Assembly: GCF_002968335.2 (NCBI RefSeq)
Contig: NZ_CP134398.1
Coordinates: 4,712,001 to 4,776,000 of the forward strand
Direction of reading: 5' to 3'
Origin: Mycobacterium sp. ITM-2016-00316
Lineage (GTDB): Bacteria; Actinomycetota; Actinomycetes; Mycobacteriales; Mycobacteriaceae
Length of the DNA: 64,000 bases
Under the pieces are notes generated by a model. It ran no database searches and had not been told where the DNA came from. It was given only the letters and a program-made list of their open reading frames with translations. The stretch's first letter is position 1, and each line of letters starts with the position of its first letter. Made by a program: the position numbers and the translations under genes. Below, in pieces: positions 11,968 to 20,805 of this stretch.

Positions 11968-13554
11968 ATGACCGAATCATTCCCCGGCGCGGGGACGCGC
12001 ACCCCCGGACCGACGTACTACATCACCACGGCCATCGACTACCCCAACGGTGCGCCGCACATCGGGCACGCCTACGAGAAGACGGCCACCGACGCGATCG
12101 CGCGGTTCAAGCGGCTCGATGGTTTCGATGTCCGGTTCCTCACCGGCACCGACGTGCACGGCCTCAAGATGGCCGAGACCGCGGCCGCCGAAAGCCTGCC
12201 CACCGCCGATCTCGCGCGCCGCAACTCGGATGTGTTCCAGGGCATGCAGGAGAAGCTGAACATCTCCTTCGACAGGTTCATCCGCACCTCCGATGCCGAC
12301 CATTACGAGGCGTCGAAGGCGATCTGGCGTGCGATGAACGAGTCCGGCGACATCTATCTGGGCACCTACGCCGGCTGGTACTCGATACGCGATGAGCGTT
12401 TCTTCGCCGAGGACGAGACCGAGCTGCTGCCCGACGGGTCCCGTATCGCCACCGAGACCGGTACGCCGGTCACCTGGACCGAGGAACAGACCTACTTCTT
12501 CAAGCTGTCCGCATACGCCGACCGGCTGCTCGCCCTCTATGAGGAGCACCCGGAATTCATCGGGCCCGATGTCCGGCGCAATGAGGTGGTCAGCTTCGTC
12601 TCCGGCGGGCTGCGCGACCTGTCCATCTCACGCACCACCTTCGACTGGGGCGTCCCGGTACCCGATCATCCCGATCACGTCATGTACGTGTGGGTGGACG
12701 CACTGACCAACTATCTGACCGGCGTGGGCTTCCCCGACACGGCGTCCGAGTCGTTCCAGCGGTACTGGCCGGCCGATCTGCACGTGATCGGCAAGGACAT
12801 CATCCGGTTCCACACGGTCTACTGGCCGGCGTTCCTGCTGTCGGCAGGTATCGCCCTGCCGCGCAGAGTGTTTGCGCACGGCTTCATCAACGTCAAGGGC
12901 GAGAAGATGAGCAAGTCGGTGGGCAACGTCATCGACCCCATCGCGCTCGTGGACGCCTTCGGTGTGGACCAGGTGCGCTACTTCCTGCTGCGGGAGGTGC
13001 CGTTCGGCCAGGACGGCAGCTACAGCGAGGAAGCGATCATCGGCCGGATCAACGCCGACCTGGCCAACGAGCTGGGCAACCTCGCGCAGCGCTCGCTGTC
13101 GATGGTCGCCAAGAACCTCGACGGCACGGTGCCCGCGCCGGGTGAGTTCACCGCCGAGGACTCGGCGCTGCTGGCGCTTGCCGACGCACTGCTGCCGCGG
13201 GTGCGTGGTCACTTCGACGAGCCGGCAATGCACCTCGGGCTGGAGGCGATCTGGTCGGTACTCGGTGCGGCCAACCGGTACTTCTCCGCTCAGGAGCCCT
13301 GGGTGCTGCGCAAGACCGACGAACAGCGCTTCGCCACCGTGCTCTACACAACGCTGGAAACCGTGCGGATCGCCGCGCTGCTGATCCAGCCGGTGATGCC
13401 GGTGTCGGCAGGCAAGCTGCTCGATCTGCTCGGTCAGCCCGCCGACCAGCGCGACTTCACCGCGATCGGCACCCGGTTGGTCCCCGGCACCGCGCTGCCG
13501 GCGCCCGAAGGAGTGTTTCCCCGGTATCAGGCCCCCGACAAAGATACGGAGTGA
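11968..13554 (+). CDS. metG: methionyl-tRNA synthetase
   Basis: Class I aminoacyl-tRNA synthetase charging tRNA-Met. Its 528 residues make it the short type without the C-terminal dimerisation (tRNA-binding) domain. The HIGH-like motif is [12 protein letters not shown] near residue 32 and the KMSKS motif is [10 protein letters not shown] near 311-320. The ATG at 11968 follows AAGGTGAG at a suitable distance. It is divergent from tatD with a 25-bp gap. The knuckle region lacks a four-Cys zinc cluster, in keeping with the short mycobacterial enzyme. Confidence 0.97.
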   Translation: MTESFPGAGTRTPGPTYYITTAIDYPNGAPHIGHAYEKTATDAIARFKRLDGFDVRFLTGTDVHGLKMAETAAAESLPTADLARRNSDVFQGMQEKLNISFDRFIRTSDADHYEASKAIWRAMNESGDIYLGTYAGWYSIRDERFFAEDETELLPDGSRIATETGTPVTWTEEQTYFFKLSAYADRLLALYEEHPEFIGPDVRRNEVVSFVSGGLRDLSISRTTFDWGVPVPDHPDHVMYVWVDALTNYLTGVGFPDTASESFQRYWPADLHVIGKDIIRFHTVYWPAFLLSAGIALPRRVFAHGFINVKGEKMSKSVGNVIDPIALVDAFGVDQVRYFLLREVPFGQDGSYSEEAIIGRINADLANELGNLAQRSLSMVAKNLDGTVPAPGEFTAEDSALLALADALLPRVRGHFDEPAMHLGLEAIWSVLGAANRYFSAQEPWVLRKTDEQRFATVLYTTLETVRIAALLIQPVMPVSAGKLLDLLGQPADQRDFTAIGTRLVPGTALPAPEGVFPRYQAPDKDTE

Positions 13555-13578
13555 TCTGAGCCACAATTACCACCACGG

Positions 13579-13605
13579 TGTCACACTCCGGGCGGCGCCG
13601 GTGTC
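13579..13605 (+). promoter_or_regulatory. ECF41-type sigma factor promoter candidate
   Basis: TGTCACA at 13579-13585 is followed after exactly 16 bases by TGTC at 13602-13605. ECF41 sigma factors are reported to recognise a TGTCACA -35 with a CGTC -10 at about this spacing, so the -35 is a full match and the -10 has one difference. It lies 31 bp before the start of the oxidoreductase gene that is coupled to an ECF41 sigma factor, implying autoregulation. Confidence 0.6.
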
Positions 13606-13636
13606 TTGAGGGCATATCCGAGAAAAGGAGAACCTC

Positions 13637-14815
13637 ATGAACAACCAGCGCACCAACGTCGTCGTCATCGGTGGCGGGTATGCGGGCGTCATCGCGGCCA
13701 ACCACCTGCGCCAGAACCCCGATGTCGCCGTCACCCTGATCAATCCGCGAGCCGAATTCGTGGAGCGGATCCGGCTGCACCAGTTGGTCACCGGCTCCGA
13801 TGACGCCGTGGTGGACTACGCCGAGATCCTGGGCGCCGACGTCCGGCTGCTCGTCGGCACCGCCGAGCGCATCGACGCCGCCGCCCGCACCGTCACCGTC
13901 GCCGGCGACACGGTCGGCTACGACTACCTCATCTACGCCGTCGGCAGCACCGGCGCTGCACTGAACGTGCCCGGCGCCACCGAATTCGCTTATCCGATAT
14001 CGGAATTCGAGCACGGGGCGCCGCTGCGCGACGCCATCGCGGGGATCCGTGCCGGTGAGCCGGTGACCGTGGTGGGCGCCGGACCGACCGGCATCGAGAT
14101 GGCCGCCGAGCTCGCCGAAGCAGGGCATGCCGTGACGCTGGTGTGCGGTGGGGTGCTCGGCCCGTACCTGCATGCCAAGGGCCGCACCTCGGTGGCCAAG
14201 GTGATGCGCACACTCGACGTCACCGTCGTCGAGGGGCCTGCGGCCACGGTGACCGAGGTCCGCGACGGCTCGGTGCTGCTGGCCGACGGGCGCGAACTGC
14301 GCAGTGCCGTGACGATCTGGACGGCGGGGTTCGGGGTGCCGGATCTGGCGGCCCGCAGCGGGCTGGCCACCGACGCCCTGGGACGGCTGCTGACCGACGA
14401 GACCCTGACCAGTGTCGACAACCCCTACATCGTGGCGGCCGGTGACGCTTCCGCACCGTCGGATCTGCCGCTGCGGATGAGCTGCCAGGCGGCGATCCCG
14501 CTCGGCGCCCAGGCCGCCAACACGGTGCTGAGCCGCATCGCGGGCACCGAGCCCGCGGTGATCAACCAGGCCTTCACCGGCCAGTGCATCAGCCTGGGCC
14601 GCGGCGCCGCCACCATTCAGCTCGCCCATCTCGACGACCGGGTGATGCCGCTGTACCTGGGCGGGCGGGTCGCGGCGACGGTCAAGGAGGCGGTCTGCAA
14701 GGGCACGGTGTCCTTCCTGGCCAAGGAGGCCCGCAAGCCGGGCTCGTACTTCTGGCTCAAGGGCGGCAAGCGGGCGCAGCGGGTGGCCGACGCGAAGGCC
14801 GCCGCCGTCCGATGA
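13637..14815 (+). CDS. FAD-dependent NDH-2-like oxidoreductase, partner of ECF41 sigma factor
   Basis: A 392-residue two-dinucleotide-binding-domain flavoprotein of the pyridine nucleotide-disulfide/NDH-2-like family. The FAD-binding motif VVVIGGGYAGVIAANHL begins near residue 7. The NAD(P)H-binding motif VTVVGAGPTGIEMAAEL is near residue 147, and the second FAD motif is PYIVAAGDAS near 260. There is no redox-active CxxxxC pair and no evident membrane anchor, so a soluble quinone- or dye-type reductase is plausible. A strong AAAAGGAG ribosome-binding site precedes the ATG. Its stop overlaps the sigma factor start (ATGA). ECF41 sigma factors are commonly linked to a COE gene (carboxymuconolactone decarboxylase, oxidoreductase or epimerase), and this is the oxidoreductase version. 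Confidence 0.85.
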   Translation: MNNQRTNVVVIGGGYAGVIAANHLRQNPDVAVTLINPRAEFVERIRLHQLVTGSDDAVVDYAEILGADVRLLVGTAERIDAAARTVTVAGDTVGYDYLIYAVGSTGAALNVPGATEFAYPISEFEHGAPLRDAIAGIRAGEPVTVVGAGPTGIEMAAELAEAGHAVTLVCGGVLGPYLHAKGRTSVAKVMRTLDVTVVEGPAATVTEVRDGSVLLADGRELRSAVTIWTAGFGVPDLAARSGLATDALGRLLTDETLTSVDNPYIVAAGDASAPSDLPLRMSCQAAIPLGAQAANTVLSRIAGTEPAVINQAFTGQCISLGRGAATIQLAHLDDRVMPLYLGGRVAATVKEAVCKGTVSFLAKEARKPGSYFWLKGGKRAQRVADAKAAAVR

Positions 14816-15696
14816 ACGAGCACGCAGACCGGTTCACCGCGCTGCGGCCGCTGCTGTTCACCATCGCCTACGAAATCCTCGGTTCGGCAACCGAATCCGA
14901 CGATGTCCTGCAGGAAAGTTACCTGCGCTGGGCGGAGGTGGACCTGGACACGGTGCGCGACACCAAGTCCTATCTGGCTCAGCTGGTGACCCGGCAGTCG
15001 CTCAACGCGTTGCGCGCCCAGGCCCGCCGCCGCGAGGAGTATGTGGGTCCCTGGTTGCCCGAACCGCTGCTGGTGGACACGCAGGACGCCGGCGCGGATG
15101 TGGTGCTCGCCGAGTCCGTGTCCATGGCGATGATGGTGGTGCTGGAATCGCTGACCCCCGACGAACGCGCGGTGTTCGTGCTGCGCGAGGTGTTCGGCTT
15201 CGGTCACGACGAAATCGCGTCAGCGGTCGGCAAATCCGCGGGCGCGGTGCGCCAGATGGCGCACCGCGCCCGCGAACACGTACATGCCCGGCGCAAACGT
15301 TTCGAGCCCGTCGACCGGGCCACCAGCGAACAGATCACCGTGCAGTTCTTCGCGACCGCCGCCACCGGGGACGTGAGCGCCCTGATCGAACTGCTCGCCC
15401 CGGACGTGGTGTGGACGGCCGACAGCGCGGGCAAGGTCAGCGCCGCCCGACGGCCGGTGCACGGCCCCGATCGGGTGGCCCGGCTCGTGATCGGGCTGTT
15501 GCGGATGGCCGGCGAGGAGGGCCGCGTCGAGTTGGCCACCTACAACAACGCCCCAGCTCTCAAGCTCTACCTGGGCGACAGCTTCGAAGGTGTGATCACG
15601 ATCGAAATCACCGAGGGCCGGATCTCGCACTTCTATGCGATGCGCAACCCGGAGAAGCTGACCACCGCCACCATCCCGCGCGCCATCAGCCGTTAG
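14812..15696 (+). CDS. ECF41-group (SigJ-like) RNA polymerase sigma factor
   Basis: A 294-residue extracytoplasmic-function sigma factor. Sigma region 2 covers about residues 8-75 (ESDDVLQESYLRWAEV) and region 4 about 105-165 (LTPDERAVFVLREVFGFGHD). They are followed by a C-terminal SnoaL-like domain (about 175-285) instead of an anti-sigma gene. Family-specific signatures are visible: WLPEPL between regions 2 and 4, a DSAGK variant of the DGGGK motif, and NPEKL near the end. In characterised ECF41 proteins the SnoaL domain controls activity. The ATG overlaps the preceding oxidoreductase stop. It resembles SigJ of M. tuberculosis but sits in a different locus, so I give no symbol. Confidence 0.9.
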   Translation: MNEHADRFTALRPLLFTIAYEILGSATESDDVLQESYLRWAEVDLDTVRDTKSYLAQLVTRQSLNALRAQARRREEYVGPWLPEPLLVDTQDAGADVVLAESVSMAMMVVLESLTPDERAVFVLREVFGFGHDEIASAVGKSAGAVRQMAHRAREHVHARRKRFEPVDRATSEQITVQFFATAATGDVSALIELLAPDVVWTADSAGKVSAARRPVHGPDRVARLVIGLLRMAGEEGRVELATYNNAPALKLYLGDSFEGVITIEITEGRISHFYAMRNPEKLTTATIPRAISR

Positions 15697-15715
15697 CTTC
15701 TGACAGGCTGGGTCG

Positions 15716-16963
15716 GTGCGCATCGACCGACTCGGCCACCTGGGCAACGCGCCCGGCGTACTGCGCTGGGTCGCCGACGCCGCGGCGCGCCTGGGCCTGT
15801 CACCGCCGGCCGCGCTCATCGGGGACTGGTTCGGGTCCAAGGCCGTCATCGCACCATCCCTGGATGCGGTGCCCGCCACCGAGGTGTTCGCGGTCAGCCC
15901 GGGGGCTTCGCAGGCCGTCGGCGGGGGGTGGTTCGGGTACCTGTCCTACCCCGACGGGCCTGCGGCGCCGCGCATCCCCGTGGCCGCCGGCGGCTGGTCC
16001 GACTCGGTGCTGCGCCAAGATACCGACGACTGCTGGTGGTACGAAAGCCTCACCGGGGCAGCATGTCCCGAATGGCTGTCCGGGGTCACCGAAGCGGCAC
16101 CGCGGCCGTACTCGATGGACTGGACCGCGCCCGACCGCAATCGGCATCTGACCGCAGTGGCGGCCTGCCTGGAGGCGATCGCGGCCGGCGAGGTGTATCA
16201 GGCGTGTGTCTGCACCCAGTTCCATGGCCGGATCACCGGTGACCCGCTGGATTTCTTCGTCGACGCCGTCGCTCGCACCGCCCCGGCGCGGGCCGCCTAC
16301 GTCGCCGGCAGCTGGGGTGCGGTGGCGTCATTGTCCCCGGAGCTGTTCCTGCGCCGCCGCGCTGAATCCGTCATCTCCAGCCCGATCAAAGGCACACTGC
16401 CCCTGCACAAGTCGCCTGCGCTGCTGCGCACGTCGGTCAAGGATGTCGCCGAGAACATCATGATCGTCGACCTGGTGCGCAACGATCTGAGTCGGCTGGC
16501 CATCACCGGATCGGTGACGGTTCCCGAACTGCTGCGGGTGCGGCCGGCACCGGGCGTGTGGCATCTGGTGTCCACGGTCGCGGCTCGGATCCCGGTCGAC
16601 ATGCCGATGTCCGAGGTGCTGGAGGCCACCTTCCCGCCGGCTTCGGTGACGGGCACCCCGAAGGGCCGGGCCCGCGAACTGCTCCTGGACTGGGAGCTCG
16701 AGAGGCGCGGGATCTACTGCGGCACCGTCGGTTTGGCTTCGCCCAGTGCTGGCACCGAATTGAACGTGGCCATCCGGACGGTGGAGTTCGACGCTCACGG
16801 TGCCGCGGTACTCGGTGTCGGCGGCGGGATCACCGCGGACTCTGACCCGGCCGCCGAATGGGAGGAATGCCTGCACAAGGCGGCGCCCACCGTCGGGCTC
16901 GGTCAGCTCGGCGTCAGCGAATCGAGCGCGGTGACCCATGCACCGATACCGGAGAACACGTAG
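15716..16963 (+). CDS. pabB: aminodeoxychorismate synthase component I
   Basis: Chorismate-utilising enzyme forming 4-amino-4-deoxychorismate for p-aminobenzoate and folate, with ammonia from a glutamine amidotransferase partner. It has 415 residues with GTG start at 15716. The catalytic domain signatures are the PIKGTLP motif near residue 222, the DVAENIMIVDLVRNDLSR helix, and the C-terminal YCGTVGLASP and GGGITADSDP segments. The N-terminal about 130 residues are less conserved. Its last 61 bases overlap the convergent PH-like gene. Position between metG and rsmI matches Rv1005c as recalled. Confidence 0.92.
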   Translation: MRIDRLGHLGNAPGVLRWVADAAARLGLSPPAALIGDWFGSKAVIAPSLDAVPATEVFAVSPGASQAVGGGWFGYLSYPDGPAAPRIPVAAGGWSDSVLRQDTDDCWWYESLTGAACPEWLSGVTEAAPRPYSMDWTAPDRNRHLTAVAACLEAIAAGEVYQACVCTQFHGRITGDPLDFFVDAVARTAPARAAYVAGSWGAVASLSPELFLRRRAESVISSPIKGTLPLHKSPALLRTSVKDVAENIMIVDLVRNDLSRLAITGSVTVPELLRVRPAPGVWHLVSTVAARIPVDMPMSEVLEATFPPASVTGTPKGRARELLLDWELERRGIYCGTVGLASPSAGTELNVAIRTVEFDAHGAAVLGVGGGITADSDPAAEWEECLHKAAPTVGLGQLGVSESSAVTHAPIPENT

Positions 16964-17280
16964 AAACCGATCTCCCCCGCGGCGGTCCCGACGATCAGGT
17001 GTTGCTGGCCGCCCACCACCGACCCCTTGAAGACACCCGCGTCACGCACACCGGTGATGGCATCGACGGGAACCTCGATGGTCTTGCCGGTGAGGGTCCG
17101 GAACACCAGCCGCCGCCGGGTCAGCGCGATCACCCCGGCGTTCTTGACTTTCGGATAGCCGGGCGCCGTCGCGCCGCGGTAGGAACCCTTCTCCGGCCCG
17201 AGGACCACGCCCTCACCCGCGAGTTCGGCCGTCACATGCTCGGCGGCGGCTGCACTGCGCCGGCGCAGCCAACCGAACAT
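16903..17280 (-). CDS. small PH/GRAM-like domain protein
   Basis: A 125-residue soluble protein with no signal peptide. The start is the ATG at 17280, giving MFGWLRRRSAAAAEH. The longer open frame upstream is only the shadow of rsmI and is not used. The second half, RRRLVFRTLTGKTIEVPVDA through QHLIVGTAAGEIGFYVFSG, alternates short beta strands and ends in a helix. This is the pattern of bacterial PH-like (bPH_2/GRAM) domains, though I assign it only by pattern. It starts 11 bases downstream of the rsmI stop on the same strand, so the pair is probably co-transcribed. The 3' end overlaps pabB by 61 bases on opposite strands. Confidence 0.7.
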   Translation of the reverse strand: MFGWLRRRSAAAAEHVTAELAGEGVVLGPEKGSYRGATAPGYPKVKNAGVIALTRRRLVFRTLTGKTIEVPVDAITGVRDAGVFKGSVVGGQQHLIVGTAAGEIGFYVFSGIGAWVTALDSLTPS

Positions 17281-17291
17281 CGCGGTCTCCT

Positions 17292-18128
17292 CTACTCCCG
17301 TGACTTCAAGATCACATCGTAGAGCTCCCGCTTGGATGTCGCACCCGGATTCGCCGCGACCACCTGCGCGCACGCGTCCTTGACCCGGACTCCGTCCTCG
17401 ATGAGCGCAGCCACCTCGTCGACCAGGGTCTGCAGGTCGGTCTGCGGGACGGCCCCGGCCAGCACCACGGTGATCTCCCCGAGGACCCCGTCTGCGGCCC
17501 AATCCGCAAGCTCGCCGAGGGTGCCGCGTTTGACCTCCTCGTGCGTCTTGGTCAGCTCCCGGCACACCACGGCCCGCCGGTCCGGGCCGAGCACGTCGAC
17601 GGCGTCGCGCAGCGTGTCGGCCAGCCGGCGCGGCGACTCGAAGAACACACAGGTGCGCCGCTCGCCGGCGAGCTCCCCGAGCCAGGTCCGGCGCGCGCCC
17701 TGCTTGCGCGGCGCGAACCCCTCGAAGCAGAACCGGTCGGCGGCCAGCCCGGACACCGCCAACGCCGTCGTGACCGCCGACGGGCCGGGCAGGCAGCTCA
17801 CCGTCAGGCCCGCCGCCACACACGCCGTCACCAACCGGTAGCCCGGATCGTTGATCAGCGGCATGCCCGCGTCACTGATCAACAGCACGGTGGCGCCCGC
17901 GGCGATCTGCTCGAGCAGCATCGGCACCCGGGTGGCCTCGTTCTGGTCGAACAGGCTCAGGATCCGTCCGGCCGGCGTCACCTCAAGCGCGGCGGCCAAC
18001 GTGCGGGCCCGCCGGGTGTCCTCGGCGGCGATCACGTCGGCGGACGCCAGCGCCTCGACAAGGCGGGCCGAGGCGTCGTCGGGCCGGCCCAACGGGGTGG
18101 CACCCAGGAGCAGTCGGCCGTGTTCCAC
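17292..18128 (-). CDS. rsmI: 16S rRNA (cytidine1402-2'-O)-methyltransferase
   Basis: RsmI methylates the ribose of C1402 in the decoding centre of 16S rRNA, using SAM. The protein has 278 residues of the tetrapyrrole-methylase fold. Signatures are ATPLGRPDDASARLVEAL at the N terminus, the IAAEDTRRARTLAA segment, the ISDAGMPLINDPGYRLV loop, and PGPSAVTTALAVSGL near residue 118. The start is GTG at 18128. It is divergent from pmt with about 20 bp between start codons, so the two genes must share a compact regulatory region. Confidence 0.94.
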   Translation of the reverse strand: MEHGRLLLGATPLGRPDDASARLVEALASADVIAAEDTRRARTLAAALEVTPAGRILSLFDQNEATRVPMLLEQIAAGATVLLISDAGMPLINDPGYRLVTACVAAGLTVSCLPGPSAVTTALAVSGLAADRFCFEGFAPRKQGARRTWLGELAGERRTCVFFESPRRLADTLRDAVDVLGPDRRAVVCRELTKTHEEVKRGTLGELADWAADGVLGEITVVLAGAVPQTDLQTLVDEVAALIEDGVRVKDACAQVVAANPGATSKRELYDVILKSRE

Positions 18129-18149
18129 CGCTAAAGCCTACGATCGTCG

Positions 18150-19691
18150 GTGATGACCGCTCCCGACACCGTGCTTCCGGAGCGCGCCGCACCCGTGATC
18201 AGCCCGGGCCCGCTTGTGCCGGTGCCGGACTTCGGGCCCGTCGACCGGCTGCAGGGCTGGGTGATGACGGCCATCATCGGGGCGCTGGCCGCGCTGACCC
18301 GGTTCCTGAACCTCGGGTCGCCGACCGACGCGGGCACCCCGATCTTCGACGAGAAGCATTACGCGCCGCAGGCCTGGCAGATGCTGGGCAACGGCGGCCT
18401 GGAGGACAACCCCGGCTATGGGCTGGTGGTGCATCCGCCGTTGTCCAAGGCGCTGATGGCCTTCGGCGAGTGGATCTTCGGCTACAACGGGCTGGGCTGG
18501 CGGTTCTCCGGCGCGGTGTGCGGCGTCATCATCGTGATCCTGGTGGCGCGGATCGTGCGGCGGATCAGCCGCTCGACACTGGTCGGTGCGCTCGCCGGGC
18601 TGTTGATCATCGCCGACGGTGTCAGCTTCGTCTCGGCGCGCACCGCGCTGCTGGACGTCTACCTGGTGGTGTTCGTGGTGGCGGCCTTCGGCGCGCTGAT
18701 CGTGGATCGCGACCAGGTGCGTCTGCGGATGCACGTCGCCCTGATGGAGGGCCGGATCGGCGACACCCCGTGGGGCCCGCGGCTCGGGGTGCGCTGGTGG
18801 CGGTTCGGCGCCGGCGTGCTGCTGGGCCTGGCGTGCGCCACCAAATGGTCCGGGCTGTACTTCATCGCGTTCTTCGGCGTGATGACGCTGGCCTTCGACG
18901 TCGCGGCGCGCCGCCAGTACCGGGCGCCCCGACCGTGGCTGGGCACGCTGCGCCGCGACACCGTGCCCGCGGTGTACGCGCTGGGCGCGATCCCGCTGTT
19001 GGTGTACCTGGCGTCGTATGCGCGCTGGTTCGCCTCCGAGACCGGGGTGTACCGACATGAGGTGGGCCGCACCATCGGCGAAGGCGGTCTGCTACCCGAC
19101 GCGATCCGCTCGCTCTGGTACTACACGTCCTCGGTCTACAAGTTCCACTCCGGGCTGACCAACGCCGCGGGCAATCACCATCCGTGGGAATCCAAGCCGT
19201 GGACGTGGCCGATGTCGCTACGGCCGGTGCTCTACGCCATCGATCAGCAGAACGTGCCGGGCTGTGGTGCGGAATCCTGCGTCAAGGCGGTGATGCTGGT
19301 CGGCACCCCGACCATGTGGTTCATCGCGGTGCCGGTGTTGATGTTCGCGGTGTGGCGGACCTTCGTGCGCCGCGACTGGCGTTATGCCGCAGTGTTGGTG
19401 GGATATTCGGCCGGCTTCCTGCCCTGGTTCCTCGACATCGACCGGCAGATGTACTTCTTCTATGCCACGACGATGGCGCCGTTCCTGGCGATGCTGATAG
19501 CGCTGATACTCGGCGAGATCCTGTATCAGCCCCGGCAGAACGCCGAGCGCAGAACGCTGGGCCTGATCGCCGTGAGTTGCTATGTGGCGCTGGTGATCAC
19601 CAACTTCGCCTGGCTCTACCCGATTCTCACCGGGCTGCCGATATCGCAGACCACCTGGCATATGCAGATCTGGCTGCCGTCCTGGCGGTAG
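18150..19691 (+). CDS. pmt: protein O-mannosyltransferase (GT39)
   Basis: Polytopic membrane glycosyltransferase that moves mannose from polyprenyl-phospho-mannose to Ser/Thr of proteins during Sec export. It has 513 residues with about 10-11 hydrophobic segments. The first periplasmic loop contains the GT39 acidic motif in TPIFDEKHYAPQ (Asp-Glu near residues 66-67). Further family features are VVHPPLSKALMAFGEW and ACATKWSGLYFI. Start may be GTG 18150 or the adjacent ATG 18153, a one-codon difference. Likely substrates in this window include the lipoproteins LpqT and LpqN with Ser/Thr-rich linkers; that is inference. It corresponds to Rv1002c as recalled. Confidence 0.93.
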   Translation: MMTAPDTVLPERAAPVISPGPLVPVPDFGPVDRLQGWVMTAIIGALAALTRFLNLGSPTDAGTPIFDEKHYAPQAWQMLGNGGLEDNPGYGLVVHPPLSKALMAFGEWIFGYNGLGWRFSGAVCGVIIVILVARIVRRISRSTLVGALAGLLIIADGVSFVSARTALLDVYLVVFVVAAFGALIVDRDQVRLRMHVALMEGRIGDTPWGPRLGVRWWRFGAGVLLGLACATKWSGLYFIAFFGVMTLAFDVAARRQYRAPRPWLGTLRRDTVPAVYALGAIPLLVYLASYARWFASETGVYRHEVGRTIGEGGLLPDAIRSLWYYTSSVYKFHSGLTNAAGNHHPWESKPWTWPMSLRPVLYAIDQQNVPGCGAESCVKAVMLVGTPTMWFIAVPVLMFAVWRTFVRRDWRYAAVLVGYSAGFLPWFLDIDRQMYFFYATTMAPFLAMLIALILGEILYQPRQNAERRTLGLIAVSCYVALVITNFAWLYPILTGLPISQTTWHMQIWLPSWR

Positions 19692-19722
19692 CAGAAACCG
19701 GCATCGCGAGCCGAGCTCAACT

Positions 19723-20166
19723 ATGGTTGAGGTCGTGGAAGTCCACGAACTGACGCCCGGTGAGATGTCCCTGCGCAGCGGAGTGGCGGTCTCCGCACTG
19801 CACTTCTACGAACGCGAGGGCCTGATCAGCTGCCGGCGCACCTCGGGCAATCAGCGCCGCTACCCCCGCGAGACGCTGCGCCGGGTCGCGTTCATCCGGA
19901 TGTCGCAGCGACTCGGCATCCCGCTGGCCCGCATCCGCGAGGCGCTGGCCACCCTGCCCGATGACCGGATTCCGACGAGCAAGGACTGGGCCCGGCTCTC
20001 GGCGGGCTGGCGACAGGACCTGGAAGACCGGATCGTGCATCTGGAGCGGCTGCGCGACAACCTGACCGGGTGCATCGGCTGCGGGTGCATGAGCCTGAAG
20101 GCGTGTCAGCTGGTCAACCCCGAAGACGTGCTGGCCGATCACGGACCCGGCGCGGTCAACCTCTGA
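19723..20166 (+). CDS. soxR: SoxR-like MerR-family redox regulator
   Basis: A 147-residue MerR-type activator/repressor. The N-terminal winged helix (about residues 14-80) contains RSGVAVSALHFYEREGL and the dimerisation helix follows. The C-terminal cluster motif CIGCGCMSLKAC has four cysteines at about 117, 120, 122 and 128, exactly the C-x2-C-x-C-x5-C spacing that holds the [2Fe-2S] cluster in SoxR. It should sense redox-cycling compounds or oxidants and act at an overlong-spacer promoter. The translated frame could begin at 19723 or at the in-frame GTG codons a few residues later. It follows pmt by 31 bp and precedes the AlkB-like gene, which may be in the same regulon. Confidence 0.92.
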   Translation: MVEVVEVHELTPGEMSLRSGVAVSALHFYEREGLISCRRTSGNQRRYPRETLRRVAFIRMSQRLGIPLARIREALATLPDDRIPTSKDWARLSAGWRQDLEDRIVHLERLRDNLTGCIGCGCMSLKACQLVNPEDVLADHGPGAVNL

Positions 20167-20196
20167 CATCGAACGCATGTGCGATACGCTGGGGTG

Positions 20197-20805
20197 GTGT
20201 CTCTGGCCGTTCAAGGGTCGCTCTTCGACCACGACGAACGTCGAAACCTGGGCGCCGGTGCCTGGATCGACGTGCGCGCCGGCTGGCTGAACGGCTGGCT
20301 GGACGGTGACGGCTCCCTGTTCGACGAACTGATGGAGGCCATTCCGTGGCGTGCCGAGCGCCGTCAGATGTACGAGCGGGTGCTCGATGTGCCCCGTCTG
20401 GTCAGCTTCCACGATCTCACCGACGGTCCCGCCCCGCACCCGGCCATCGCGCGGTTGCGCAGGCGACTCAACGACATCTACGCGGGCGAACTCGGCGAAC
20501 CGTTCACCAGTGCCGGACTGTGCCTGTACCGCGACGGCACCGACAGCGTCGCGTGGCATGGCGACACCGTGGGGCGCAGCAGCACCGAGGACACCATGGT
20601 GGCGATCGTGAGCCTGGGAGCGCGAAGGACCTTCGCGATGCGTCCGCGCTCCGGGGGCCGCTCGTTGCGGCTACCGCAGGGTCACGGGGATCTGCTGGTG
20701 ATGGGCGGGTCCTGCCAGCGGACCTGGGAGCACGCGGTCCCGAAGACGGCACGCCCGACGGGCCCGCGGATCAGCATCCAGTTCCGGCCCCGGGATGTGC
20801 GTTAG
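20197..20805 (+). CDS. AlkB-like Fe(II)/2-oxoglutarate dioxygenase
   Basis: Predicted DNA/RNA dealkylation-repair dioxygenase of about 202 residues. Iron ligands are visible as HGD in SVAWHGDTVGRSS and the distal His in TWEHAVPKT, and the 2-oxoglutarate-binding Arg lies in PTGPRISIQFRPR, the classic RxxxxxR pattern. LCLYRDGTDSVAWHGD is typical of AlkB homologues. Two in-frame GTG starts exist, 20179 and 20197; I prefer 20197 because the protein then begins MSLAVQGSLF, like the recalled mycobacterial orthologue Rv1000c. Its end overlaps the convergent lipoprotein gene by four bases. Confidence 0.88.
   Translation: MSLAVQGSLFDHDERRNLGAGAWIDVRAGWLNGWLDGDGSLFDELMEAIPWRAERRQMYERVLDVPRLVSFHDLTDGPAPHPAIARLRRRLNDIYAGELGEPFTSAGLCLYRDGTDSVAWHGDTVGRSSTEDTMVAIVSLGARRTFAMRPRSGGRSLRLPQGHGDLLVMGGSCQRTWEHAVPKTARPTGPRISIQFRPRDVR

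Noticed and set aside
16903..17823. 306-residue minus-strand frame
   Set aside because: The first 181 codons are the wrong frame of rsmI; the genuine gene begins at the ATG 17280.
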